Below are positions 37,644-49,700 of a DNA stretch of 64,000 bases, piece by piece. Numbering within the stretch: position 1 is the first letter of the stretch; every line of letters starts with the position of its first letter. The notes under the pieces are model-generated. The model worked only from the letters and a program-made list of their open reading frames with translations, was not told the DNA's origin and searched no databases. Origin of the DNA: Albifimbria verrucaria (Eukaryota; Ascomycota; Sordariomycetes; Hypocreales; Stachybotryaceae); the NCBI GenBank assembly GCA_020081605.1, contig JAHREC010000030.1, forward strand, positions 682,001-746,000. The letters run 5' to 3'. A program made the position numbers and the translations under genes.

Positions 37644-38479
37644 ATGGCCAGCAGTCGGGACCGCCGCCTGGCCAAGGAACTGGCTGACATCCAGGCCGAT
37701 AGAGACAACTCGGGTGTCTACGCCGCTCCTGTTGACGGCGTGAGCTTGACCCATCTCCTCGGCACGTTCCCCGCGCCTCCCGACACGCCCTACGCCGGTG
37801 GCAAGTACGAGATCGATATCGAGATACCCGATTCCTACCCCTTCAAGAGCCCCTCCATGCGATTCAAGACCAAGATTTGGCACCCCAACATCAGCAGCCA
37901 GACGGTACGTCCTCAAACCAGCTCTGCCAGATGCAAACCAGAAAGCCTAACCGCTCCCACAGGGTGCCATCTGCCTCGACACTCTCGGCTCCGGCTGGTC
38001 CCCGTACAGACCGTCAAGACGGCCCTCCTCTCGCTGCGCATGCTCCTCGAGTTCCCGAACCCCAAGGACCCCCAAGACGCCGAGGTCGCTAAGATGCTCG
38101 TCGACGATCCTGAGCGCTTCGCCCGCGTGGCTCATGAGTGGGCTGTCAAGTACGCCGGCGCCCCCGACAGGACCTCGACCTGAGCAAGTGGAAGAAGGAC
38201 GGCGAGGCAGCAGCAGACAAGGACGCAGGTCTCGCGAGGTGAGCCACAAGCCAACAGCCTGCCATACCGCGACAGCCAAGGGGCGCATGCTGACAGCCGA
38301 TCTAGGTACCGCGGATACAACAAGGACCTCATCGACCGCTTCGTGAACATGGGTTTCCCGTGGACGAGGTCGTCGACGCATTTCTCTTCGTCGGCATAGA
38401 CCGCAACGACGGCCAAGACTACGAACTGGAGGAGGCATACATGGGCGACATCACCGCCCGCCTCCTGGGCGAGCACTAA
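37644..38479 (+). CDS. UBC1: Ubiquitin-conjugating enzyme E2 with UBA domain, Ubc1/UBE2K type
   Basis: Carries ubiquitin as a thioester and, in this subclass, extends Lys48-linked chains; soluble, cytosolic/nuclear. Residues 1-150 are the UBC fold: RRLAKELADIQADRDNSG, PPDTPYAGGKYEIDIEIPDSYPFKSP, KIWHPNISSQTGAICLDTLG with the active-site Cys after the HPN motif, and PNPKDPQDAEVAKML. The C-terminus is a UBA domain: LIDRFVNMGFPVDEVVDAFLFVG. Introns 37905-37962 and 38239-38305 are canonical. Frame breaks at C runs 38000-38003, 38161-38165 and 38357-38359; corrected length 237 aa, close to yeast Ubc1 (215 aa). The start codon is supported by a homologous N-terminal helix immediately after. Confidence 0.95.
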
Positions 38480-39186
38480 CGGCCGCACCCACGCATGCTC
38501 CAGAGCCACCAGCTTACCACATGAAGCAAAAGGGAACATAATGAGATCGACGCTTGCATAGGATGGGGAGTTTTTGTTGTCTTAATAGAATCGGATCAAG
38601 GGGTGGAGCTCTAGGATGTCACCCACATCATCTGCAATGGAGGAGTTTACTTGTGAACAGCGAGCTTTGCTCGTCGGTGACCACGGCGGGGTGGGCGGCA
38701 GTGTCCGAGTTCGGCATCCGTAACGGGCCCGTTACATGGAAAGCGTCTTGTAGTTTTTTCTTTCTTTTTCTCTTGGCGTTTTGTAGGCCACACTGTCGGT
38801 GTAGTGATTCCAATATAGGGTTGAATTGAAAGCGATGGCATTGCTCCCTTTCAGTCAGTCGCACCGTTTGAGGCAAGTAGCCGTCCGGCCACTCATAGAG
38901 GTCACTTATACAGGTCACTCATAGAAGGAATGCCTAGTTGATGAATCGCATATATATTGGCCCCTGTGCCCATGCATAGCGTCAAATACAAAGATTCACG
39001 CCGATGGGTTCTTCCCTATTCTATGAGATGCATACGGTAATGAAACAGAAACTACAGCCACAATTCACCACTCTCCCGGGCCTTCATTGACGGCCGCCAA
39101 AACCCCCTTGGGCCCTTGCTCGCGTAGGCGCAACAACACCCCGTCTCTTCCCGATTAGTTTGTTCTTTGTGTACAGATTTGTGGAA
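38480..39186. other. Convergent 3' flanks
   Basis: Shared terminator region of UBC1 and LSC1. Nothing else recognised; a small pyrimidine-rich tract lies at 38755-38775. Confidence 0.5.
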
Positions 39187-40460
39187 TTACAGGAGGTCGC
39201 GGCGGACGAACTCGTTGTAGAGGGCCTTGCCAAGACCGGCGGGGAGCGCTCAACAATGACGCCGGCGTCCTCGAGAGCCTTGATCTTGGAGTCGGCACCA
39301 CCCTTGCCGCCGGAGACAATGGCACCGGCGTGACCCATGCGACGGCCGGGGAGCGGAGATACCAGCGATGAAGCTGACAACGGGCTTGCCGCCGTTGACA
39401 GTGTTGGCCTGCTTGAGGAACTCGGCGGCCTCCTCCTCAGCGGAACCACCAATTTCACCAATCATAATGATACCGTCGGTCTCCTCATCCTCAGTGAAAA
39501 CCTTAAGGCAGTCGATGAAGTTGGTGCCGCTGAAGGGTCACCACCAATACCGACAACGAGCGACTGACCCAGACCAGCCTGAGTTGTCTGGTTGACGGCT
39601 TCGTACGTCAACGTTCCAGATCGTGAAACAATGCCAATTCGACCTCTCTTATGTATAAATCCTGGCATAATACCGATCTTGCATTGTCCAGGGGCGATGA
39701 TGCCGGGGCAGTTGGGGCCGACGAGGCGGGTTTTGGACTGAGTCTTGAGCATGTTGGTGATGCGGACCATATCTGTCGCAGAAAGTCAGGGAAAGAGCGG
39801 GACGAGGGTCGGAGGAAGGAGCAGGATAAAAATAAGGGCTAAGACAAGGAAAACGTACCGTGCTGGGGATACCCTCAGTGATGCAGACAACAAGGGGATC
39901 TCAGCCTGGAGAGCCTCCTCGATACCAGCAGCGGCCAGAGGGGGCTTTTTTTTGGTCAGCCATTGAGATACTGCAAAGGAGACGAGATTTGGGTATCATA
40001 CGGAACGAAGAGAGCGGTGGCGGTAGCGCCAGTCTCCTTGACAGCCTCGGTCACATTCTTGAAGACGGGGAGGTCGAGATGGGTCGAGCCGGCCTTCTTG
40101 GGGTTGGTACCACCAACAACCTTGGTGCCTAGAATGGAGAATTAGCAATTGCTCACTGATGCGCACAAAATAAGAGGCTATCGTCGGGTGGCCTTTTGGC
40201 TAGGGGCTCGTCCGTACCGTACTCAATGGCCTGCTGGGCGTGGAAACTGCGAGAGCGTCAGCCGGTGGTCAGGAGAGGGCAATGGCCAGGCGGCGCAACG
40301 TACGTTCCCTGCTTGCCAGTGAAGCCCTGGAAGATGACCTTGGTGTCGCCGTTGATGCGCAGGTTCTCGATGGTCTTGGAGTAGGGGAGGAGGACGAGCT
40401 GTAGGCGCGACGGGCCTGTCGCAGCGCGGCGGAGCGCATCGATCTGGGAAGAGCCTGCAT
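39187..40460 (-). CDS. LSC1: Succinyl-CoA ligase alpha subunit, mitochondrial
   Basis: Converts succinyl-CoA plus NDP and phosphate to succinate, CoA and NTP in the TCA cycle; works as alpha-beta dimer in the mitochondrial matrix. The start [20 protein letters not shown] is an Arg/Ala-rich mitochondrial presequence. Motifs: [89 protein letters not shown], and the His-phosphorylation loop [16 protein letters not shown]. Five exons: 40460-40304, 40246-40218, 40128-40002, 39944-39859, 39772-39187. About seven frame breaks, almost all in C/G runs; with them restored the length is 330 aa, matching yeast Lsc1 (329 aa) almost exactly. Confidence 0.96.
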
Positions 40461-41080
40461 GATGTCTGGCTTTCGGGTATATGAAGGAGAAGGAGAAGAG
40501 GAAGAGAGAAGAGCGGAGAGTTGCGAGCGTCGAAGTGGTTGTTCACAACGCGATGGACGTGGACTTGGAACTTGGACCGGGGAGAGCGAAAAAAGACGTT
40601 ACGTTTTGGAGCTGCGAGCTTTGCTGGGCAGCGTAGCGTAGTGCAGCAGCTGCAGCAGAATGGGGATTGGTCCCCTTGGCCCTGGCCCCTGGGTCCCTGT
40701 GCTGGCCTGGCCTGGCTGGGTCGCTGTAGCAAAGCAAAGGGCCTTGTCTTTTCGGGTGCAACCGGGCCAGACTCACTGCCTCGGTTTTTCCGGCTTCCGA
40801 CTCTACCGTTTCCGTCTCCCACGGGAATGGGTAAAACGGTGTTCCGTAACGGCGGGTCCGTCCATCACGGTCCTCGGTTTGGACCCCTCCGTTTTGGAAA
40901 AAGTTACCAGAGACCGAGTCGCCTCCCCACCAATATCGACATCTCCAATCCCAATATCTGTGGAAAGCTCCATCCAACGAGGGAACGAATCCCACGCACA
41001 CCACAGCCTCCCCGACGTGGTATTCGAGGACGCCGACACCCGAAGCATTTTCCTCGAGGCTTTTCACCCCATAACCAACC
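40461..41080. other. Divergent promoter of LSC1 and ELP3
   Basis: 620 bp shared by the two start codons. Long open frames cross this region on both strands but have no motif and run through the LSC1 leader, so I treat them as chance. Confidence 0.6.
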
Positions 41081-42853
41081 ATGGCGACGGTAACAGTCAC
41101 CACCACGGCCACGGCTAAGAAAAAGGCCGCCGATGCCCTCACCGAGAGCGAGCGCTTCCTGCGATGCTGCGCCGACGTTGCCAACGCCCTCATCGAAGAC
41201 CACGAGGCCAGCAAGGATGGGCGCACTTCTCGCGACATCAACCTCAACTCCCTGCGATTCAAGATTGCCAAGAAGCATAAGCTGGCCAACATTCCTCCTC
41301 TGACGGCCATTATCGCTGCCATCCCGGAACACTACAAGAAATATATCCTCCCCAAACTGATCGCAAAGCCCATTAGTATGTATACAACAACCCGCTTAGT
41401 CCTGCACTAAAGACTGACAAATTCAGGGACGTCATCTGGTATCGCCGTCGTCGCCGTCATGTGCAAGCCACATCGATGCCCTCACATCGCTTACACCGGA
41501 AACATTTGCGTCTACTGCCCCGGTGGTCCCGACTCGGACTTTGAGTACAGCACACAGTCATACACCGGCTACGAACCCACCTCCATGCGAGCCATCCGCG
41601 CGCGCTACGATCCCTTCGAGCAGGCGCGTGGTCGAGTCGACCAGCTCAAGTCGCTGGGCCACTCGGTCGACAAAGTCGAGTACATCATCATGGGCGGAAC
41701 CTTCATGTCGCTTCCCGAAGCCTACCGCGAGGACTTTATTGCGCAGCTTCACAACGCCCTTAGTGGGTACCAAACTTCCAACGTGGACGAGGCCGTGGAG
41801 GCTGGTGAGATGAGCAACGTCAAGTGTGTTGGTATCACCATTGAGACTCGCCCGGACTACTGTCTGCAGCCTCATCTTACTGATATGCTACGATACGGTT
41901 GCACGCGTTTGGAGGTGGGCGTGCAATCACTATACGAGGATGTCGCCCGCGACTCCAACCGAGGACACACCGTTGCGGCTGTCGCAGAAACGTTTTGCTT
42001 CGCAAAGGATGCAGGTTTCAAGGTGGTCAGCCATATGATGCCCGATCTGCCAAACGTAGGCATGGAAAGAGATTTGGATCAGTTCAGAGAGTATTTCGAG
42101 AACCCCGCCTTCCGTACCGACGGTCTGAAGATTTACCCCACGCTGGTCATCCGAGGCACTGGTCTGTACGAGCTGTGGCGAACAGGACGATACAAGAACT
42201 ATACGCCCAATGGGTTGATTGATTTGGTTGCACGAATCATGGCTCTCATTCCTCCTTGGACTCGTATTTACCGAGTTCAGCGAGATATTCCCATGCCACT
42301 GGTCACATCTGGTGTCGAGAACGGTAATCTACGAGAGCTAGCACTTGCGAGGATGAAGGATTTCGGCACTACCTGTCGTGATGTCCGAACCCGAGAGGTC
42401 GGTGTCAACGAGGTGAAGAACAAGATTAGGCCCAACCAGATTGAGCTTGTCCGCCGTGACTACACTGCCAACGGCGGCTGGGAGACGTTCCTGGCCTACG
42501 AGGATCCCAAGCAGGATATCCTTGTCGCCCTGTTGCGTCTGCGTAAGTGCACTGAGAAGTACACTTTCCGCGAGGAATTGACGGGCCAGCCTACCAGCAT
42601 GGTTCGTGAGCTGCACGTTTACGGCACCGCCGTGCCTGTCCACGCGCGTGATCCCCGCAAGTTCCAGCACCAGGGCTTCGGCACGCTGCTGATGGAAGAG
42701 GCAGAGCGCATCGCCAGGGAGGAACACGGCAGCGAGAAGATTAGCGTCATCTCGGGTGTTGGTGTGCGAAGCTACTACAAGAAGCTGGGCTACTGGTTGG
42801 ACGGGCCTTATATGAGCAAGTGGCTCGACGGGCGGGATCAGGGCCAGCAATAA
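41081..42853 (+). CDS. ELP3: Elongator complex catalytic subunit Elp3
   Basis: tRNA acetyltransferase of Elongator, making carboxymethyl-type modifications on wobble uridine (U34). 573 aa from two exons around a 51-bp intron (41376-41426). The radical SAM part has the cluster-binding [18 protein letters not shown] segment; the surrounding [30 protein letters not shown] and [17 protein letters not shown] are diagnostic. The C-terminal GNAT acetyltransferase contains [31 protein letters not shown] and [15 protein letters not shown]. It is the only well-conserved gene in the window with no frame break, which makes it a useful internal control for sequence quality. Divergent with LSC1. Confidence 0.98.
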
Positions 42854-43870
42854 GCGAGTAGTGAGAGAAAAAGGGCGATGAACGCCTGTTACATAGCTGT
42901 TACATGGCTGTTAGGTGGCTGGGTCAACGTAGACGATGGATATGGCTGCACGATTATGGGGTTCATGCTCGGCATTGGCGTAAAAGGGATCAGGTTTGAA
43001 AAGGATATTCCACTGTCACGATGGCACAAAATGGATCTACGGAAGGCATTTTAGACATGCATACAATTATACAAATGATCAACGCTACTTCTCTGTGTTC
43101 AATGTGAAATATTAAGCCTTTTTTTTCCTTTCTTTTTCTTTCTTTTTCTTTCGCCCATATCACTCCAAAAACACACTCACGATGGCCTTCACGTCACCTT
43201 TAAAACGAATGCGGACACTAACGTCAACACATTCGTTCCCCTTATTCGTTGTTCATCTCTACACTAAGTCATTCTCATGGTGGGAGCTGCAGAGAGCTTC
43301 TCGTCAGTCTTCCTGACATTGTGAACCGCACCCGAGCGACGCATCTCCTCCTTGTGGCTGTGGATGTGTTTACGATACAAACGCGTCTCCGGCGGCGACA
43401 CCAACGACCAGCCCTTCACCAAGACATGACCGACATACACGACGCAGAACAACTAACACCGCTACAGCTCATTTTCCTTATCTCTACCTCGTCCGCACAC
43501 ACCACAACGCTGTTATCAACGGCGAAGGTACGAAAGCAATGCCACAGGTCATAAAACCTCAACGTCCAAGGCTAGACATTCAGAAAATCGAGTGTTCGAA
43601 CTTAACGTTTTGGAAAGGCGCATTGTTTGGCTTGGCTGCAGCTCCTGGGTATGTCCAACGCTGCAACGGCTGGCTAATGCAGGTCGGCGGAACTCCTATT
43701 GTAACAAAAGTCACTACACGCTAGCGATAGTCAGCCCGTACAGCTTGCGAGGGTCATTGTTCCATAACGTGTGGGCTGCCAAATGGGTGGCAATAAAATA
43801 GAGTCTGCAAGCACTAACAAGTGAGAATAAGGATCTGTAAATACTAGATTTATTCTGGTACAATCAGTAT
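42854..43870. other. Intergenic region, edge of accessory block
   Basis: 3' flank of ELP3 and a polypyrimidine tract (43115-43155). The sequence becomes AT-rich beyond 43800. No gene recognised. Confidence 0.5.
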
Positions 43871-44003
43871 ATAATTCGAATGAAATTAGGATATAATTCG
43901 AGTAGAATTAGAAAATAATTCGAATAAAATTAGGATATAATTCGAGTAGAATTAGAAAATAATTTGAGTAAAATTAGGATATAATTCGAATAGAATTATA
44001 AAT
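43871..44003 (+). repeat. AT-rich 44-bp tandem repeat, about three units
   Basis: Units start at 43871, 43915 and 43959. Each begins ATAATTCGAATGAAATTAGG or a close variant and is itself two 22-bp halves (..ataattcga.taaaattagg / ..ataattcgagtagaattagaaa). The differences are mostly G/A and C/T changes. No coding potential. Confidence 0.9.
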
Positions 44004-44167
44004 ATATTTTTATATTACTATATTAATTTTATTATTTTTCTTTTCAGGTTTAACGAATGACATTCTAAGACAGAGTCCAAGGCATGTAACCTGGAGTCTT
44101 CCTTTTTTTCAACTTCTTGCTCGCGACTTGGCTACGTAGCATCCATCGAGCGAGGATTGCTCAGATA

Positions 44168-44923
44168 TTATCTTGGCATGAGCCTCTTGATCTTTGTAAG
44201 ATCACCGGTCGTGAGGCTAGACAAAGCCCGCCTTAGGCAGTCTCTGGCCCGATGGCCAATTACACCGCACTATATAAAACACGTTAGACAAAGGATAGAC
44301 AAAGGATAGATCAAGATAAGGAGAAGTAACTTACAGTATGACAAACACCATTAAACTGTTTCGTAATACCGCCACGACGGCGGCTTTTACGACCTCTTCC
44401 ACCACTTCCACCAAAATTGAAAATATTCTAGGGTAAATAATCAGTATTAATTATAGCTAGACTAAGTATGGAGAGTAGGACAACTTACCTGCGGCATATT
44501 GGTGGTCAGGGTCACGCAGACTCTTGCGGCATGTTGGTGGTCGAGGCGCGCAGACTCTTTGGGTTGACGTCGGAGGTGCGTAGACTCTCTGGGTTGGTGG
44601 TCGAGGGTGCACTGATTATCGATATTGCTCGTTACGCGCCTTAGCTCGAAGGAAAATACCTATAATATTCGTAATTTATTATCTAATTAGTATAATTCTC
44701 TTACATCCTTAGTCGGTTATTCTTAGATATCTTGTTGAATACTGGTTGAGATAACTGCATTAGATACGCGGAATAGCTGTCCAAGACTGATGACAACAAT
44801 GTTCATCAGGTTTGGTAATATGAGATTCCGACTAAAATAGGCGGAGGCACGGCAAAGCTGAATGTCGATAGCCTTAGGCGAGTTGGTGCTTACCTCTGGT
44901 TGGCATGGACCACGGGGTGGCAT
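44168..44923 (-). CDS. Spliced small CCHC zinc-knuckle protein with RGG-like segment, possibly Gag-derived
   Basis: Proposed exons: 44923-44894, 44659-44489, 44427-44335 and 44269-44168. All junctions are phase 0 with GTAAG donors and TAG acceptors, giving 131 aa. The last two exons are the strongest: NIFNFGGSGGRGRKSRRRGG, then QFNGVCHT joined to CGVIGHRARDC across the splice site, forming a perfect C-x2-C-x4-H-x4-C knuckle, and a tail ending TKIKRLMPR. The knuckle context recalls Copia-type Gag. The intron lying between the two halves of the knuckle argues for a real spliced transcript. The first intron (234 bp) contains a dispersed-repeat copy, and the first exon is uncertain; a shorter start at 44497 (MPQ) is possible. 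Role unknown; nucleic-acid binding is inferred. Confidence 0.5.
44709..44774 (+). repeat. Dispersed AT-rich repeat, copy A
   Basis: Core TTAGTCG..TTATTCTTAGATAT..TTGTTGAAT..GGTTGAGATAACTGCATTAGATACGCGG. It aligns by eye with the copies at 45764, 52746 and 53163. Confidence 0.6.
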
Positions 44924-46757
44924 AGCCGGTAGCCATCTTTCTCCATGGTGACGTTGGTGTGATTGCTATTCTGGCATGGCCTGTAGACATGTGTCGGTCA
45001 TGATAAACCCTCTCGTGAGCCCATTACCTCGCTATGGTGGTGCATCTTGCGAGGCCATGGCCTCACTAGGTAGAGGGATGCTTGCTATTATGAGCCGTCA
45101 CCATGCCTCCGATGGTGGTGTGTCTCTTGAGCCCATGACCTCGCTAGGTAGGGGGTTCGGCGTTCATCCTTGGATTGATACGGTTTGTAGGTGGGTTCTG
45201 AGGTTTGCTGACGAGTGAATAGTTAGAGGGTCGGAGTCAAGATCAAACACGGACAGAGAGCAGGCGCTACAACTTACGGCCAGCAGCGTCATCATCGCAC
45301 TTCCCAGGTGCGTGGGAGCCGTAGCTGCCACAGTCGGGGGAGGTCCTTCGTTAATGGTGGGTAGTAAATGTGCTGCGGGAAAGATTGTCAAGGCGTTTGC
45401 TGCCAGTGGTGTCGGACGGTGGGAGCAGACGCGTGGGCAAGTCAGCAGCCACAGGAAGGTCTCCAGAAACGAGAAGAAAATGAAACCCCTCGCTCCTGCT
45501 CGTGAAGACACAAGGAAATGAAGTGCTAGGCACTGCCAACGAGTGACGAGAAAACCAACAACGATGGCACGGCGCAGGCTTTCCTCCATTATCGAATAAA
45601 AGCGGTAGCCATACTTCTCTCTTCCATCATCGAATAATATAAAATGTACTGTATAGCCATGCTTCTTTCCTCCATCCAAAGAACAAAGAAGGCCACCTTT
45701 CCATTATCTTTTTGTTACCTTTTGTCACCTTTCTATCACCTTTTATGACAGCTTCTTTATACTTTTAGTCGTCTGATCTTCAATATTTTGTTGATTATCC
45801 GTCAAGATATCTGCGCCAGGTATGCGAATTTCTGTCCCCTCACTGCCCGTCAGATCAATCGGACCTACTCAGTGCAAATCATGGGCAGTTACCGATGCTT
45901 GTCCAGGAAGTCAAATTCTACATGCTACACGAACATGCACCACTCTATCAGGAACAACCTGCACCTGGCGAACAAAGCCGTCTTGTACGGCCTCGCCAAG
46001 AGCTAGAAGTTGCTTCAATGTTCGGACCCAAATGCATCGCTAAGACTGGCGGAACGACTCGCGCCATTGTTTGGTAGCGACTCGTTACAATGGCGTCGAT
46101 TGTTCTTTACCAGTTCATGCGCTTGTGAAGAAGAAGAAGAGGAAGAAGAAGCAGCTGGTGACATAGATAGGTGACGATGCATCTAAATGCACCATCTGAT
46201 GTGCTCTGCCGCCAGATTACGAGGCATGTATGTTTGCACGCTTCTCCTGCAATGAAAATATGTGCAATGGGCAGAAATGTCCCTCCTGACCGTGGTATGC
46301 AGTTCCTGAATAATTGTCTCAACGCCAGATTGATACCCCTGATTATCGCACCAGCATTTCTCTGGTCATACAGTCTTCTCCCTCTGTGGCTGAACACCGC
46401 GGTAACAGCTATTAAACAGTTAGAGGCCTCGCCATCTATTTTACCTACCCATTCCAGTCGCCCTGAGACATCATGTCGACAAAAGGTAACGCGTCTTTTG
46501 CCCATGGCCCCATATCTATGCTCAACGCCATTAATTCTCATAGCCGCTGCATGGCATGTATACCAGCCTAAGGGGTCTGAAACAAAACACCAAGAGCCTG
46601 GTGCAATTCTATTCGGCATGTCATTGTGCTCTCATTTGTATATAGGATGAGCTATTCTGCCACCGCTACGCCCCGCGTTCTTGATCTGGTGAACATGGGC
46701 TGGCCAAGGACCATCAGATCTCGATATCAGGTTGAATCCTGAGTAGACATTGCCGAG
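44924..46757. other. Accessory intergenic region
   Basis: No gene recognised. Around 45010-45160 an approximately 80-bp segment (gccc attacctcgctatggtggtg.. / gcccatgacctcgctaggta..) is duplicated imperfectly. A dispersed-repeat copy sits at 45764-45840 and a GAA-rich patch at 46120-46150. The final few hundred bases are the likely promoter of the deacetylase gene. Confidence 0.5.
45764..45840 (+). repeat. Dispersed AT-rich repeat, copy B
   Basis: Core TTTAGTCGTCTGATCTTCAA..TTTTGTTGATTA..GTCAAGATATCTGCGCCAGGTATGCG, extending into TTTCTGTCCCCTCACTG, which matches copy D further downstream than copies A and C do. Confidence 0.6.
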
Positions 46758-49700
46758 ATGCGCCACTTTAAGGCGCTGGGCCTATTGGCCGTGGCCTATA
46801 ACGCAGTATTTGTCGACGCCAAATGCAGCTCCGGTCGTCACTCGCACAATTCCAACTCATTCTCGAAGGACCGACACAACCTTGGTTCATGGACGGCGGG
46901 TAGGACTTCCAACACACTGATTGACGACTATTCTTCCAGTACTTGGCTGACTTGTTTTACTAGAGGAAATCAATGACCCGAGCTTCGCCCACAAGAACGG
47001 AGTTCACTATCACGATGGAGCAGTGGCTGCTGGTGACGCCTCTGCCTCTGCCTCCGTTCGAGTAGAGGACTTTCACCTTGTGGTTGACGACTCTGACCTC
47101 ACAGTGGACCCCCACGGTCAACGAGTAGACTCCCACGGCCATCGAGTGGATGCTCATGGCTCCCGAGTCGATGTTCATGGCCACGCTGTGGATAAGTTCG
47201 ACCTTTTGGTGGATGGCGAGGGCAAGTGGAGAGATACCCAGGGCCGCCGAGTGGACACTTACGGCTACCGATTGAATGATCATGGTGATCGAGTAGACGC
47301 CCATGGTCACCCAGTGGAGACGGAAGAGTATCACGTGGATTCTCACGGTCACCGAGTAGACTCCCATGGTCATCCAGTGGAGACGGAAGAGTACCATGTG
47401 GATTCTAACGGTCACCGAGTACACGCTCATGGCCATCCGCTAGATACTGAAGAGTATGAAGTGGATGACCATGGCCACCGAGTCGATGCTCATGGCCACC
47501 TAGTGGAAATTGAAGAGTATAGAATAAAAACTGAGCAGCACGAAGTAGATACCTACGGTTATCGGAAAGAGTCCCATGGTCATCGGATACATGGGTCTGG
47601 CTCCGTGGACGCCGATGGCTACAGACTGGATGCTGATGGTAACCGAGTGGATGCTAATGGCAACCGAGTGGACGACCCCTCCGATCCATCTCGAACAAAC
47701 CAAAACAATCGCGGCTCAAGAACATCAAGTAGAGGTACTGGTGGCTCTACCAGTGTTGCCACGGACTCTTCCGGACGCCCAATTAGACCGGCTATCAGTA
47801 GCTCGAGGACAGCAGGTATGATTCCTAATGCGTTGCTTCGCAGGTGATTTCTTGGACTTTTATTGACTTCATCAGGCGGTACTAGCGGGGATGGCACCTC
47901 CGTATCCGATCCCATCACAAGTTCCACATCTCCGGCCTTAGTCTTCACCTACGAGAGTGCAGTGCTTGCTGCTGGCTTCAGCCCTGCCGCTGTCGTGACA
48001 TGCAACTCTGATCTCCTCATTGATGACTTTTCGACGTCGCCTACGAACAACCGAAACAACCTCGGCTCATGGACATCAGGTAGGGCCCCAATGGCCATCC
48101 AACAGTTACTCTTAGTTAACCTACTCTTATAGACGATGGCAGCATGGCCGCCATTTCTGGGTCTGGCGGTATCCTGAGTTTCACTCCTAGGAGCGGAGCT
48201 TACTACTATGAGACGTTCCCTTGCCAGATGCTGTCGACCAACGCATACACACATGTAGAGCTTGTCATCAAGGCGCCTGTAGCGGGTGCAGCCTTTACTG
48301 CCCAGCTCACCACGGCCCCGACCTGCACGGGAACTAAGACGAAAACCAATTTCCGGGTCACTGGTCTTACCGGAAACTGGCAGACGGTCCGAATTCCACT
48401 GAGCAGCTTTGCTGGAGCGAACCTTGATGCGGCTCTATCCGTCGTTGTCGCGACCTTTTCGTCTAACCTACAATGGCAGCTGGATACTGTCTCGATTATC
48501 TGTAGTCAGGCGCAGACAACCTCCACTAGTGAGTAGTAATTAGTTGATATTTTTTAGTCCTCACCAAGATATTAACTACACGGCCTAGGCACTACATCTA
48601 CCCAGGCCAGTTCGGTCTCGACCGTATCTACGGCACCAACCATCTCTGGATCGTGTTCACCGCTCCTAGTTGATGACTGGGCGTCACAGTCGCGACTTGA
48701 TTTCCTAGAATACAACTCGCTCCTCCTGACGACTGACGATGACGACACAATGCAATCTGTTCTTGTGGATACCGACAACCATGTAACACTTACACCAAAA
48801 TCCACTTCATCATACTTTTACTCCCAGACTGGATGTGTCAATACCGCACTATATGGCGGCATCGCGCTCCGGATTAAGGCAGCTGCTGGAACAACCTTTA
48901 GAATCGAGCTATCATCCAAGGCATCCTGTGCCAGTACATCATCGACATCCATCATTCAGACAACAGCCCAATTAGGATGGACATTCGACGGAACCGAGAA
49001 ATTGTACAGCTTTCCTTGGTCGAAGTATTCTGGTATAGTCAATCTCAGATCGATTATCATCTCAACGCTCAACCGGCCGATCACCTTGGGCCCATTGTCA
49101 CTATACTGTGGGAGCACTCCAGCTGCATGGGTAGTACCTACAACCACTCCGATACCTGAACCTACAGGAACAGTTCCAGCACCATCAGCCACGGTAGCTG
49201 GTTTTGTTATTGATACGTTCAGTAATCCAAATACAAACGCACTTGGATTAGATCATAGTGGAGATGGGCTGAGTCTTACCTGGGGCTCCAACCGTGTTAC
49301 CATCGTAGCGCCTTTGCCTGATTTCAGCTTCCAGTCACTGCTCAGTAACGGCTGTCGAGACATGCGGAGCTATAGCGGAGCGTACCTACATATCGCCTTC
49401 TCGGGCCATAACAAATTCTCCGTCACACTACAACAGAATAATGCGCAATGCGATGACAGCATAAACCCATATCCGGAGACAAGGGACAGCCTCGAGGCGG
49501 CCCGGTATACAACAGGAGGCGACATTTACATACCCATCTCGCACTTCAATATCAACCTACAGCGCGTTAGTAGCGTTGGTATCAGAGGCATCTGGAGCAC
49601 TAGCTCTGTGACGTTCACCAAGTTCGAGATTGTCTCCTCTATTCCCCGGGTGTCAATATACCACAAAAGGCACCGTCAGGAACACTTGTTTTCCACTGCA

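Noticed and set aside
40543..41322. 259-codon minus-strand frame across the LSC1-ELP3 promoter
   Set aside because: It overlaps the ELP3 first exon and lacks motifs; ELP3 is intact in the opposite strand.
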